Part shown: positions 1 to 11,019 of the stretch, one piece after another
Layout of the letters: every line of letters starts with the position of its first letter
How positions within the stretch are numbered: position 1 is the first letter of the stretch
Assembly: GCA_017590115.1 (NCBI GenBank)
Contig: JAGGNK010013558.1
Coordinates: 15,726,598 to 15,790,597 of the forward strand
Reading direction: 5' to 3'
Origin: Montifringilla adamsi
Taxonomy: Eukaryota; Chordata; Aves; Passeriformes; Passeridae
DNA: 64,000 nt
Notes under the pieces: model-generated
The model's database searches: none
What the model was told of the DNA's origin: nothing
What the model saw: the letters and a program-made list of their open reading frames with translations, nothing else
Translations under genes and position numbers: made by a program

Positions 1-95
1 CCCAATGAGGGCCGGGGGGCGGGGCGCGCGCGCCTGGCCAGTCAGGCGCCGGCCCGGTTGCCTTATAAGGCGCGCGGTCGCCATGGCGACGCGCG
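1..95 (+). promoter_or_regulatory. NR2F2: NR2F2 core promoter (CCAAT box and TATA-like box)
   Basis: The sequence is very GC- and CpG-rich. A CCAAT pentamer lies at 2-6 and a TATAAGG box at 64-70, about 60 bp apart, which is a plausible core-promoter layout for + strand transcription. If the TATA-like box is used, initiation would fall near position 95, leaving the ATG at 83-85 outside the mRNA. The promoter is cut off by the window start, so upstream elements and any divergent antisense transcript (an antisense lncRNA is known beside mammalian NR2F2) cannot be assessed. The start site is inferred, not observed. Confidence 0.55.
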
Positions 96-636
96 CTGAG
101 TTGCAGCAGCCGTGTCAAAGTTCACTCTCCCGCCAGCGGGGCGAGCGGCCGGCGGGGAGCGCGCTCGCCGCTCCTCGGCCCACACGCCGCCCGCACCGCC
201 CGCCCGCCCCGCCCGGCGGCGGGAGCGGGAGCGGCGGCGGGGACGCGGCGCGGCGGGAGCGGCGAACCGGCGGAACGGGGCAGAGCGGCAGCGGAGCGGC
301 GGCGCCGGAGAGGAGGAGGAGGAACAAATAAACAATCATAATAATAATAATTCATAATAATCGTAATCGTAACGATAATAAGAATTTTTTTATAAAACAA
401 AAAAAAAAGAGAGAGCGAGGAGGAGGAGGAAAAAAAAAAAAAAAGCCAACAGCCCCCCCACACCCCCGAGCCCAAAAGAGGGAGCGAGAGAGAGCAAGAG
501 CGCAGCGGCCGGGCGGAGCGGCGGAGAGGAAGAATTAAAGCGAGCGAAGGAGGGAGGAGAGACAGAGCAGAGAGAGAGGAGGAAAGAGGAGGAGGAGGAA
601 AAAAAAAAGCCCACAAAAACAAAGCGATCGCAGTTG

Positions 637-744
637 ATGTTGCTGCTGCAAGCTGGACTTCCAAAAACTACGGCGAGACCGACCGCTCTCCGCGCCGAGA
701 AGAGTCTCCTCCGCTGTGCGTGTTTTTTTCCGCTGTGTGTGTAA
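637..744 (+). CDS. upstream ORF 1 in the NR2F2 leader (35 codons)
   Basis: ATG at 637-639 opens a 35-codon frame ending in TAA at 742-744. The predicted peptide starts with Leu-Leu-Leu, is basic in the middle, and ends in a Cys/Phe-rich segment. The initiation context is weak (T at -3, T at +4), so most scanning ribosomes should bypass it. It terminates 522 nt before the NR2F2 start, leaving room for reinitiation. It resembles no known protein, and the likely role, if any, is translational control in cis. Whether it is translated is unknown. Confidence 0.3.
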   Translation: MLLLQAGLPKTTARPTALRAEKSLLRCACFFPLCV

Positions 745-773
745 TCTTTAACCTTTTATTCATTCTTATTTTG

Positions 774-794
774 ATGGCTTTCCTGAATGGCTGA
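774..794 (+). CDS. upstream ORF 2 in the NR2F2 leader (6 codons)
   Basis: ATG at 774-776 followed by five sense codons and TGA at 792-794 (peptide MAFLNG). It overlaps the start of uORF 3 in another frame. The context is weak at -3 (T) but has G at +4. It is too short for a peptide function and could only matter as a ribosome stalling or diversion site. Confidence 0.25.
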   Translation: MAFLNG

Positions 795-870
795 CTGCGA
801 GCTTCCCTGGACCTGGCCCCCAGACACCCGCCTCTCCTCCTTCAACTACTCTGCTGCAGATCAGCTCTAA
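787..870 (+). CDS. upstream ORF 3 in the NR2F2 leader (27 codons)
   Basis: ATG at 787-789 opens a 27-codon frame that stops with TAA at 868-870, exactly where the first GA tract begins. The start context is T at -3 and G at +4. The peptide is Trp/Pro-rich near its N terminus and unlike any family I know. No ATG follows between 870 and the NR2F2 start at 1267, so ribosomes that finish this uORF must cross the GA/CT structured segment before reinitiating at NR2F2. Confidence 0.3.
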   Translation: MADCELPWTWPPDTRLSSFNYSAADQL

Positions 871-1088
871 GAGAGAGAGAGGGAGATCTTTGAAGAGATT
901 TTTTTTTTTTTCTCCTCTCTCTCTCTCTCTCTCCCCCTCTCTCCCCCACCCCCACCACCCCTTTACTTTGCTCTCCTGGAGCCCAGACAATCGACTCGCA
1001 CCTCGCCCCCCCGCACACACACCTCCATCGCCCCGTGCTTCTGCACCTTCGCCGGTACCGGGAGATCCCCCCCACCCCGACCCTCCTG

Positions 1089-1157
<69 letters not shown>

Positions 1158-1160
1158 GGA
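870..1160 (+). repeat. GA - T13/CT - A35/GA simple-sequence cluster in the leader
   Basis: A GA tract at 870-886, a T13 run (899-911) passing into a CT tract (912-947), and an A35 run (1089-1123) passing into a GA tract (1124-1160). The CT tract is complementary to both GA tracts, so alternative hairpins are possible in the RNA. Tract lengths may be polymorphic or affected by sequencing error. Confidence 0.85.
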
Positions 1161-1266
1161 GGACAAAAAAATAAAAAGACTGCTGCAAAGCTGATCTGAA
1201 AAGCAAAGCAAACAAACTTTGAAAATAAAGGGGGAACAGGAAGTTTGGCAACGGTGTCCAATAGAT

Positions 1267-1696
1267 ATGGCAATGGTAGTCGGTGCGTGGCGAGACCCCC
1301 AGGACGATGTGCCCGGAGCTCAGGGAACGCAGCCTTCGCAAGCCCCGCCGGTGCAGGGACCCCCGGCCGGGGCCCCGCACACCCCACAGACCCCGGGGCC
1401 CGGGGGCCCTCCCAGTACGCCAGCCCAGACCAACCCGCCGAGCCAGCAGAACCAAGGAGACAAGCAGCAGCAGCAGCAGCACATTGAATGTGTGGTTTGT
1501 GGGGACAAGTCTAGTGGCAAACATTATGGCCAGTTTACCTGCGAGGGTTGCAAGAGTTTCTTCAAGCGGAGTGTAAGGAGGAATCTCAGCTACACTTGTC
1601 GTGCCAACAGGAACTGTCCCATTGACCAGCACCACCGCAATCAGTGTCAGTACTGCCGCCTCAAAAAATGCCTCAAAGTTGGCATGAGACGGGAAG
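1267..1696 (+). CDS. NR2F2: NR2F2 (COUP-TFII) coding exon 1: N-terminal region and DNA-binding domain
   Basis: This exon encodes residues 1-143 and the first base of codon 144 of the orphan nuclear receptor COUP-TFII, a nuclear transcription factor that binds AGGTCA repeats as a homodimer or with RXR. The start ATG at 1267 has G at -3 and G at +4 and gives the family's MAMVV N terminus. Residues 1-66 are a Pro/Gln/Gly-rich activation region, and a five-CAG run (1465-1479) encodes Gln67-71. The C4 zinc-finger DNA-binding domain spans about 73-142: finger 1 cysteines 75, 78, 92, 95 with P-box residues EGCKS, and finger 2 cysteines 111, 117, 127, 130. The choice of NR2F2 over its paralogue NR2F1 rests on the N-terminal sequence, Ser108 in the NLSYTC stretch and exon 2 residues. 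The exon ends at G1696, followed by donor GTATTG. Confidence 0.97.
1465..1479 (+). repeat. NR2F2: (CAG)5 coding trinucleotide repeat
   Basis: Five perfect CAG codons encode Gln67-71 just before the DNA-binding domain. Vertebrate COUP-TFII proteins share a short Gln run here. Pure CAG coding makes small length changes possible. Confidence 0.9.
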
Positions 1697-2141
1697 GTAT
1701 TGGGATTTCATTTGTTTTGCAATATTTTTTTTCACTCGCTGCGTTTTGGGGTTTGTTTGGTTTTCCTTTTTTTATTATTTTTAAATAATATATATCATTA
1801 CTCTTAGCATTTTTAACCTTCCTCTCCAAACCCCAAACCCAACCAGAACCTTTCCTCCCCCCCCACCCACCCCCCTCGAATAAACAAGCCAGAAACTTTC
1901 TCGGAATGAAAGAAAGCGGTGTTGGGGAGGGTGGGCAGGGAGGCAGGGGCTCTCGCATGCTTTCTCCTACACTCGTAATTGATTTGTGTTTGTTTTGATT
2001 TTGCTGATGGAGGTTTATTGAAAGTGGATTTTTAGTTTCACGCTGCTTAGGAGCGAGATGATGATTCTGACGTGTGGTTACTTTTCCTTCGTGTTTCCTC
2101 CTGCATGCTCAGCCTTAGCCCCCGTCCCCCGAGCAGCCCTG

Positions 2142-2241
2142 TGTGTGTGTGTGTGTGTCTGTGCGTGTGTGTACACACACACACGGAGCCTCCCGAGATG
2201 CACACACACACACACACACATACACACACATATATATATAT
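2142..2241. repeat. (GT)n/(AC)n compound microsatellite in intron 1
   Basis: GT repeats (about 2142-2171) run directly into AC repeats (about 2171-2184), giving a GTGTGTGTACACACAC palindrome. A second AC array (about 2201-2230) then passes into a TA run (2230-2241). The array alternates purine and pyrimidine, a composition able to form Z-DNA or cruciforms. Confidence 0.85.
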
Positions 2242-2373
2242 CCTCCAGCACCCTGCCTTAGATTGCAATTTTACACAGGCGGTTCAAATTACTATTACAA
2301 TGGGACTCACCCTACCGAGGCTCTACAGCACTCCACTGTGGATTCCCAGCCGGATTTTTCCTCCTTTAAAAAA

Positions 2374-2421
2374 ATATATATACACACACACACATCTCCA
2401 CGCGTGTTGTGTGTGTATATA
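2374..2421. repeat. TATATACACACACA / TGTGTGTGTATATA inverted repeat
   Basis: A TA-then-CA stretch (about 2374-2394) is followed by a 10-nt spacer and a near-complementary GT-then-TA stretch (about 2405-2421). About 16 of 17 positions can pair, so this simple sequence could form a hairpin inside intron 1. A functional role is not indicated. Confidence 0.7.
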
Positions 2422-3372
2422 CACACTGCCGTGTGCCTGCCTTTCCCGGTTGTTATTACCTCACTTTTCTCTTCTTCCTCTTATTTTCTTGTTCCTCCGG
2501 GAGAGGCAGGAGGGGGTTGAAGGGATGGGGTGGGGGGTGTAAGGAGCAGTCCAGAAGTAAGTGTGGGGTGCTCGGATCTCTGCAAGTGGAGTCTTTGTGA
2601 TATAAAATTAGACGGGAAATGTGAGCCTGCAGTTTTCCAGTGCGTGCTCTGTGTCTGGACGCTGCTATGTAGGTTAAGGGTGAGGGGGCTTGGGACTCGC
2701 CGGGCTCCTCTCTTTGTGTTTCTGCAAGAGTAACTAACCTTGGAATACAGGCGATAACAAATATAAATCAAGCACATTTTTAGGCGTTCTCCCTTCTTGT
2801 CGTCTCTCTGCCTCTGAGCCCTTTTTCTCTCTCCTTTTTCTCTCGCTGTCACCGTGTAAATTTATTAACAAAATGAAAGGCCCACTTTCCATGGGCAGCG
2901 GGGGAAGGTGCCTTTGGATAATGCCCTCAGCCTCACCAGGGGACCTGCCGGGGATGTTGTGGGGTGATTTTGTCTCCTTTGGTATTTTTTACGAGAGGGG
3001 GGGATGTATAATACCAGCAGCAACAATGTATTCAGTGGGCGAGAATCGCGTGTGGGACCAGAGCCGGGGATTTCGAACTGAAGTGTTTCTTCCTTCTCCC
3101 CTCCTCCCTCCCCATCCCGCTCCCCCAGCCTCAAATCAATGAGCTGGTTTAGGTGTAACGGAGAAAAAAACACACAAAGACGTATCCTGCATCTTTTGAA
3201 GGAGGGGGTGGCGGTGGAGGGGAGCGGGGGATAACTGGACTGTGGTGTGTTTTGGGAAGTGAGGAGCTGGGCTCCCACAGCAGCCCTGGCCGAGCCCACA
3301 GCGTCCTTCAGCTTTTGTTGTTGCTTGACTTGACCCGAGAACTGCGGAGCCTTAGAGCGGGGCTGGGGCTGA

Positions 3373-4212
<840 letters not shown>

Positions 4213-5905
4213 TAGGAAGCGGTGCCCTGTGCTCTCCCCTTCAGGGCCTCGGATCTGAGCATCCCATCTTCTAGGCAGTGCAAATCAGGAAAAAAATAAA
4301 ATGAAAATAAAATATACACACACCCCATTATTTTTATTTTTTTTTTTAAGAAAAACGCAGGCAGCCAAAATATACCCCAACCCTAGCTGAATAATGCTGG
4401 GGACTGGGAAAGAAGGGGCCCGGGAAGAGGCACCCATTCGCCACGAGAGACTGCGCTCTTCCCATTGAAAATAATATTTTATTTAACAGTATAGCTCTGG
4501 GTTGTTGCATTTAATGACACGCATCCGAACAGCAGCAAAATCTGTTTGATGTTGTTAAATACAAGTCGTCCTATCAGTGAAACCACTTTAAAAAGAGGAT
4601 CATTTTATGGGCAGCCAGGAAGGGAAAAAAGCCCTGCAGGATTAAAAATTGAATTAAAAAAAAAAAAAAAAGTTAAATGTGCAAATCTGAGTTTAAAATA
4701 CGTTCCCTGCCATCTCATAAAATAAAATAAATCAACTTTGCAAAGAGCTGTCTCTGATTTAAACAGAATGTGGCAGTGAGCAGTTCTGTGTCATTTAAGC
4801 TAAGGGGAAAAGTTTGCATTTGTACCCAGCAGGAACTGCATAGTCCAAAGCGAGTAGCGGGTGCGAAAGGATCATTACCATAAGTAGACAGGGGTAGTAT
4901 GGAAAAGTAAGAGGAGGCTGAAGCTGCCGCTCCGCAGTGTAATTCCGGGGTGGCACAAGCATGACTCTCCCGAGGAAAAGACCTCGAGGTGTTTCTTAGA
5001 TAATCAAAGAGGGGAGGGGGGGGGAAATATGTGTCAACTTTTGCTGCCTAGAAATAGTGCATGAGTTATAAAGCAATAATTGAGTGCGTTGTGAAATCTA
5101 ATTAGCTTGCACTAGAGTTTAACCTGGGTGAGTAATAATCCTGATATTAACTCTGGAGGCTAAATTTTTTTTTTTTTTTTTTTTTTTCCTTCTGAGGGGA
5201 AAAAAAAAAATCTGCTTGCTAATTTGTGCAATACGTTATCTCAGATCACTAACTTTGAGGCTGCACCGGCAACCCAGTGTGCTGGAGCCCTCGAAGTTTG
5301 GGGATTAAATTTAAAAATACATATATTTCGCCTGTAACTCATTCGGACGCTTGGGAAAGTGGCCACGCGATAAACATATGAATGGAAGCAGGACCTGCAA
5401 AATAATTACTCATCAGAGTTTTTTAAAGCCTGATATCAGGAAACAGGAAAAAAATGTAGTTTATGTGGGAAAAGAAGGGCTCACAATCCGTTCCTTGTTG
5501 TGTTAAAGGGGGTCTGGGGAACGAAGTCATTTTCTGGACTTTGTCCAGGTTCTGGGTCGTGACCTAAACTTCCTTTTATATATTATTGCTTTACACATAA
5601 AAAACTTCTCCTTTTTTTTTCCCTCCCCCCCCAATTACTGGTGCTAAATCCTGAGGTGATCAATGAGCAGGGCGCATCTATCCACAGGGAGACAGGGATC
5701 CCGAGTGGGAAGGGGTGTCCGTGGGGTGCTTATTTTATTTTTCTATCATTTTTCTAGGATGCATTTTCCTCTCCCTCGCTCAGCCGCTCAGCGAGGATCC
5801 CACACACGCTCACATCCCTCCCCAGCCCCTGCCCAGCTCACACCCACACCAAGGAGTTTATTTCCAATCCTGCCTTTTCTCCCAAATCACTTTTTTTTTT
5901 TTTTA

Positions 5906-5907
<2 letters not shown>

Positions 5908-5943
<36 letters not shown>
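5908..5943. repeat. T36 homopolymer in intron 2
   Basis: An uninterrupted 36-T run, preceded by T14 at 5891-5904 and separated from it by ACC. It reads as poly(A) on the - strand, but no retroposon body is recognisable on either side. Confidence 0.9.
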
Positions 5944-5945
<2 letters not shown>

Positions 5946-6356
5946 CCTTCTGAGAAAACAATCGTCCGATCCTGTCGTAACTGTTTAATTTATGACTATT
6001 TTCAAAATGGGAGGCCTGGCGTGTAAATTGCCTCCCAACTAGATAAACGTTTCTTGTTATCTGATTCTGGGGAAGACAGCCGCATGCAAAAAAATATAGG
6101 GTGATGCTTGCAGCTTCTGCAGCACCCCAATAACCCTCCCTGATGTAAAGCAGACGCACATAGATGCATATAATGTTTGCTGCAGCCTATTTTAAGAGGG
6201 AGGGGGGAAAAAATCTGGGTTCTAATGACTCGCAGAATATGCATGTGTTAGCCCTGTGCCTAGGAAAGCCACAGGGAGGTCAGGTCACAACCTGTGCTCT
6301 TTCAGCACAGACGTCTCTGATTTAAAGGGAACTTATTGTATTTTAGCGTATCAGGG

Positions 6357-6386
<30 letters not shown>
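6357..6386. repeat. A30 homopolymer in intron 2
   Basis: An uninterrupted 30-A run leading into GAGAGA and followed at 6440-6535 by purine-only stretches of GAA, GGGG and GAAA units. No target-site duplication or element body is visible. Confidence 0.9.
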
Positions 6387-6389
<3 letters not shown>

Positions 6390-7194
6390 AGAGAAAAAAT
6401 GTCCAGACCCTATCAGGGAGTTTTCTTCTTGTAAGGGCCTTTAGGTTTAAAAAGAAGAAGAAGAGGAAAAAAAAAAAGAGGGGGGAGTGGAGGGGGGGAA
6501 GAAAGAAAGAGAAAAGAAAAGAGGGGGGAAAAGAAACAGCTCAAATGAACAGAGAGATCACAGTTTGCATGGCTGCCTCTGAATAGGCTAAACTGACAAG
6601 ATCAGTTTTAAAGGGCCACTTAAATCAGTTTCAAAGACTGAAGAAAAACGCGTTGTCTTCTTTGGGGGAGAATCTGTTGCTGGATCCGGGGCGCCATTAT
6701 CTTTGGCTGGGCCAGTTTTTTATTATTATTATGATTTCTATCACTGTGAGTAGTAGTCCTTCTCATCGCAGGGTTAGCCTCCCCCCAATTATTTTCCAAG
6801 AAGGGGGGGTGTGGAGAAATAGTGGCTCCCTTTCCCCCTTTTCAGCTCAAGCCTTCCCCGCCCCCCCAGCCTTTCCCCCAAAAACCACAGAGATATGAAA
6901 TTAGTCTTGGCCAGCACCTCCTTGCCACCCCTCAGGTCTGTCGTGCCATTCGAAATCTCGACCCTGGGAGCTGTGCTCAGTCCTAAAGGAGACCCTCTAG
7001 AAGAGAGAGAAATGCAGACACACACACATGCACAGAGAGATTGTCCCTTTTAGTGAAACCCACTTAAACTCTGGGGGGCGAGGTGATTGCGCACGATCCA
7101 CTCTTAAACCTAGACATTTGAAAAAAAAATCAAATTAAAAATTAAAAAAAAACAACAAAAAAACACAAAACACAAACCACCAAAACCTTTTTAA

Positions 7195-7548
<354 letters not shown>

Positions 7549-8207
7549 AACATCCAAGAGAGAGAAAAAGAAAAAGAAAAAAAAAAAAAAAAACAAAAAC
7601 AAAACCACCAAGACAAAAATGTAAAAAAAATTAAATAAAATCAAAATTGAGAAGGGAGATGAGAGTGAAAGGAAAGCAAATGACATTTGGGTTCTGGTTG
7701 TTTCTTAAATTTCCTTCTGCTAAGAAAGGATGTAAAAGGATGTTACAAGTTTGCTAAGAGAAGACAGGAAAAAATTAATGGACTGTGAATTAAAAAAAAG
7801 AGACTGTCAAATGAACTTTTACAGAATGCATTAAAAACTCCCGTGTCGTTCAGAAAAAAAACTTGCTACTTATCATTTTTTTTGTAAAAAAATAAAAAAG
7901 AGGGAAAGAAAAAAAGAAAGAAGAAGAAAAGAAACGATGGTGGGCTTTTTCTTTTTTTCTTTTTTCTTCTTTTTTTTCTTTTTTTTTTGGGGTAAACTTT
8001 TTAAAAAATCTCGCTTAAAGTGCATTTAAAGGAAATTTGGAGAAAATTAGCAGAACGGAAGAAAGTAAGTCTTTTTTTTCCAAATTATTAATTGTCCTAT
8101 GTGTCTATGTACCTATAGCTGTTCTTTTTTGTATTTTTCTGGTTTCAAACCAGTTTATTCTGTGGTTCTATAATAATTTTTGATATAACCTTGGCTTCTT
8201 TAAAAAA

Positions 8208-8213
8208 AATAAA
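8208..8213 (+). terminator. NR2F2: Proximal candidate poly(A) signal AATAAA
   Basis: Canonical hexamer about 660 nt after the stop codon, followed by CTGTGTATCC and T-rich sequence. Use would give a short 3' UTR lacking the two GCACTTA sites. Confidence 0.5.
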
Positions 8214-8328
8214 CTGTGTATCCTTAAAATATATGTTCTGAAAGAATTAAAACTGAGTCCACGAAAGTATCATAGGAAGAAAGGAAAAGAGAAAAAAAAA
8301 AACCCCTCAACAACACAATGATGGAAGC

Positions 8329-8335
8329 GCACTTA
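8329..8335 (+). promoter_or_regulatory. NR2F2: Candidate miR-302-family target site (GCACTTA)
   Basis: 7mer-A1 match to the AAGUGCU seed of miR-302. Repression of NR2F2 by miR-302 has been described in human embryonic stem cells, so this is a reasonable candidate, though a heptamer is common by chance. Confidence 0.3.
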
Positions 8336-8715
8336 AGGTGGTGACCCAAAATCTAGCTTGAAGCTGAGAGAGCTATAATTATATAGACCCGAATGAACCA
8401 CACGTGTCATATAACTCCCCCCAAATCTAGGTTTTTTTGATATTTCGGACAGAAAATGAACTGTGGGGATTTATTATAGGTAGAAGGATTTTGTGTCCAA
8501 GACACACTACGGTTTTGATTTAAAAAAAAAGAAAACACAAACAAGCAAAGTGAACTTTTGTAATTTGAATTGGGTTCCACATAGTTCATCATGAATTGTT
8601 ATTAAACTCCTCTATCTGTTTGTATATTTGCAAGCCCTTTGTATTATAATAATTGTTGATATTTTCCCTTTTTAAAAAATACCATTGAAATCAGCATGAC
8701 AAAATAACACTGTTG

Positions 8716-8722
8716 GCACTTA
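8716..8722 (+). promoter_or_regulatory. NR2F2: Second candidate miR-302-family target site (GCACTTA)
   Basis: A second GCACTTA 7mer-A1 match, 387 nt downstream of the first, in AU-rich surroundings favourable for miRNA access. It lies beyond the proximal poly(A) signal, so it would be present only in long 3' UTR transcripts. Confidence 0.3.
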
Positions 8723-10462
8723 TAGATAACGTGATTGATTCAGTATCTTAGAGTTTACAGTTTTGTGTTTAAAAAAAACTGAAGGTTTTTTTTTTTTTTT
8801 AAGTGCAACATTTCTGTATACTGTAAAAGTTATAATAACTGAACTGTTTGGTCGAGTCTTTGTGTGTTATATTCCAAGGAAAATTGAAAGTATTCAGAAA
8901 TTAAAATATTATTTGATATCTGAAACTTGTTTGGCTGTCATAAATGTCTTTCAGAAACCACATTACTTCTCTATAGTTTGCAGTCATTTAAGTCCATAGG
9001 CGATTGATTTGTTTACTTGTCACAGTAAGTTTGTAGCAGATGTATTGTAGTGTATTTACCTGTTTAATTCCGGGATGGGGGTGGAGGACTTAAGTTCGTG
9101 GTTTATCTCTGGTTTTAGGAAGTACTATGCTGAAATGGTAAACCATCAACCCCCATTCATCTAATCCTCCTGTTAATTAAAAATGGATTTTCTGGAAAAA
9201 AAAAAAAAAAAAGGCCCTTATTTTTGTCACACTTAAGTGCCTGCGTAGGAAAGGTATTGTTGTGAAAAAGTATTAGAAATCTGGAGATCAGTATCTATTT
9301 TATGATCAGAATGGGGCGAAAAATCTTTTGTAAATGTCTGACATACGCGCACAAGATCATTCAAGCAAGGTAATAGCAGTATTGTAAATATAGGTCAGTT
9401 GTTTGCAATGAGTTTTCTTTAAGTATGTGTGATTTTTTATAATACTCCGTAGTTGCCATCTATCGTTGTCATTGAGAGGTCTTCAAATGGAGTGGCTTTA
9501 GCTTCTAGCACTGAGGAGTCGGTTTTTAATGTATATATACTCTCAAGTGGATTTCTTTCTTTTTTTTTTTCTTTCTTTTTTTTTTTCTCCTTTAAACCTT
9601 AGACTGTGAAAGCATGACCACAGGTCATCTCTCTCTTTTACATATGGGCTATCTGTCTGTGTGTATGCTGGCACGCAGACACGCGTGGGCGTCCATGGAT
9701 GTCCCCTGTGGAGGCACAGGGCCCTCTCCTGCAGCCCTGGCACCGGGAGTGGGACCTGCCTGGGCGGGTGGCATAGGACCGGACACACCACTGGGGAATT
9801 GAGTGCTATCCCAAGCAGGCAAAAAAAAAAAAAACAAAAACAAACAACCACAAAATAACCCAACCCAAACCTGAAGGAAGGCAAGATGATGTGGTTTTTG
9901 CAAGGGGTTGATATTTTATTTCGTGTGTGTGCGTGTCATTTATTATTTTTTTTCTCTTTTCTTTCTCTCTCCCCCCGCCCGCCCTCCCCTTGGTCTATAG
10001 CAGATGCTTTGTATGTGAAAGCTTGCAATTTTGTTCTTGTCTGAGGCTTCCCCCTCTCCCTTTTTACCACACGTAACTACACCATGTTGTGGTTTCACAA
10101 AAAGAGAGAGAGGGAGGGAGAGAGATCATTCTGTAAAGTCGATTAAACCCTGATCTTTAGTGTGTTCCAGTTAGACACATCTGTACTGGGGGCTGAGGGG
10201 CGTATGACTGTGAATTTGAGCAGAGTTTTACATCTGAATCATGGCTCCTTTTCTATAAATATATAAATATATATAAATATATAAATATACTATTATTGCA
10301 GGGGAATTGCTGACCTCTAGATTTAGCTTTTTCTATTGCAAGTGCTATCCATGTGAGTGTGTGTGTGTGAAGTTTTTATGCTTACTAAGAACACAGGATC
10401 TTGACTTGTTTGTTTTGTGTTAGTTTATTGTAAACAACCATTTGTTGTAAATTGTTATTGGC

Positions 10463-10468
10463 ATTAAA
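10463..10468 (+). terminator. NR2F2: Distal candidate poly(A) signal ATTAAA
   Basis: The common ATTAAA variant in a TTATTGGCATTAAATTATAA context, followed within 30 nt by T-rich sequence. It is the best candidate for the main 3' end of the long transcript. Confidence 0.5.
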
Positions 10469-10617
10469 TTATAATTTATGATTTTCAAATCCAAAACATT
10501 CTCTGCTTTTTATGTTTTAAAGCCTGTAAGCTATCTCTGTATTTATAAGTTTCTCGCAGCGAGCTTTGGTTCACAGAGAATAATAGTAAACAGAAAATGC
10601 ACCAGGGTTAAATAAAA

Positions 10618-10656
10618 ACACACACACACACACACACACGCATGCACACACACACA
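10618..10656. repeat. (CA)n microsatellite
   Basis: CA dinucleotides interrupted by CGCATG near the middle, directly after the AATAAA at 10611. Confidence 0.85.
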
Positions 10657-10847
10657 AGCCCCGTGTATATATGTTTGGAATGCTCAGAGGAGGATTTGTT
10701 TAGGGACTTCAGTTAGTTTTAAGTTTATAGCATTTAAAGAAAGTTTTTCTTTTCATGCTGAGTTAGAACAAAAGATCTATCCAAAGATTGAATTGGACAA
10801 AAGAGGAGGGTTGGGATGGAGAAGCTTGTTCTATGTTGAATTGAGGA

Positions 10848-10852
<5 letters not shown>

Positions 10853-10906
<54 letters not shown>
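10853..10906. repeat. T30-A24 palindromic homopolymer block
   Basis: Thirty T (10853-10882) are followed immediately by 24 A (10883-10906). The block is self-complementary over 48 bp and could extrude as a hairpin. It may also mark a fold-back or assembly artefact. It marks the boundary between the NR2F2 3' end and the CpG island at 11 kb. Confidence 0.9.
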
Positions 10907-11019
10907 GCTGTTAAACATGGCGACTCTTTCCCTCTAAGTGTCTAATTTATTTTTTTTCCTTGCGGTTCCCCCACTTCCCAACCCTCCCTTTTATTATATT
11001 TTCTGCTTTAATCTGATCT

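Larger units (their letters stand above)
95..1266 (+). other. NR2F2: NR2F2 5' untranslated region (start inferred)
   Basis: This is a long leader between the TATA-like box and the start codon. It opens in a CpG island (to about 320), then becomes A- and purine-rich with ATA/ATAATA trinucleotides (about 335-385), poly(A) blocks with GAG repeats (about 398-445 and 540-610), a CT tract (911-947), a 35-A run (1089-1123) and a GA tract (1124-1160). Three short upstream ORFs begin at 637, 774 and 787. I see no convincing intron in it. Assignment rests on continuity with the coding exon; the exact 5' end needs RNA data. Confidence 0.6.
7549..10490 (+). other. NR2F2: NR2F2 3' untranslated region (end inferred)
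   Basis: AT-rich, T-run-rich sequence downstream of the stop with no coding signal. A proximal poly(A) signal AATAAA lies at 8208-8213 and a distal ATTAAA at 10463-10468, the latter within a TTATTGGCATTAAATTATAA context typical of a terminal poly(A) region. A further AATAAA lies at 10611-10616 before a CA repeat. Two GCACTTA heptamers (8329-8335 and 8716-8722) match the miR-302 seed. A TAAATATA-type repeat is at about 10254-10290. The extent is inferred from composition and signals; alternative polyadenylation at about 8.23 kb and 10.49 kb is plausible. Confidence 0.6.

Noticed and set aside
5..331. 108-codon frame including an ATG at 83-85 in the promoter region
   Set aside because: The ATG lies upstream of the start site expected from the TATA-like box at 64-70; Arg/Gly/Ala composition reflects the CpG island.
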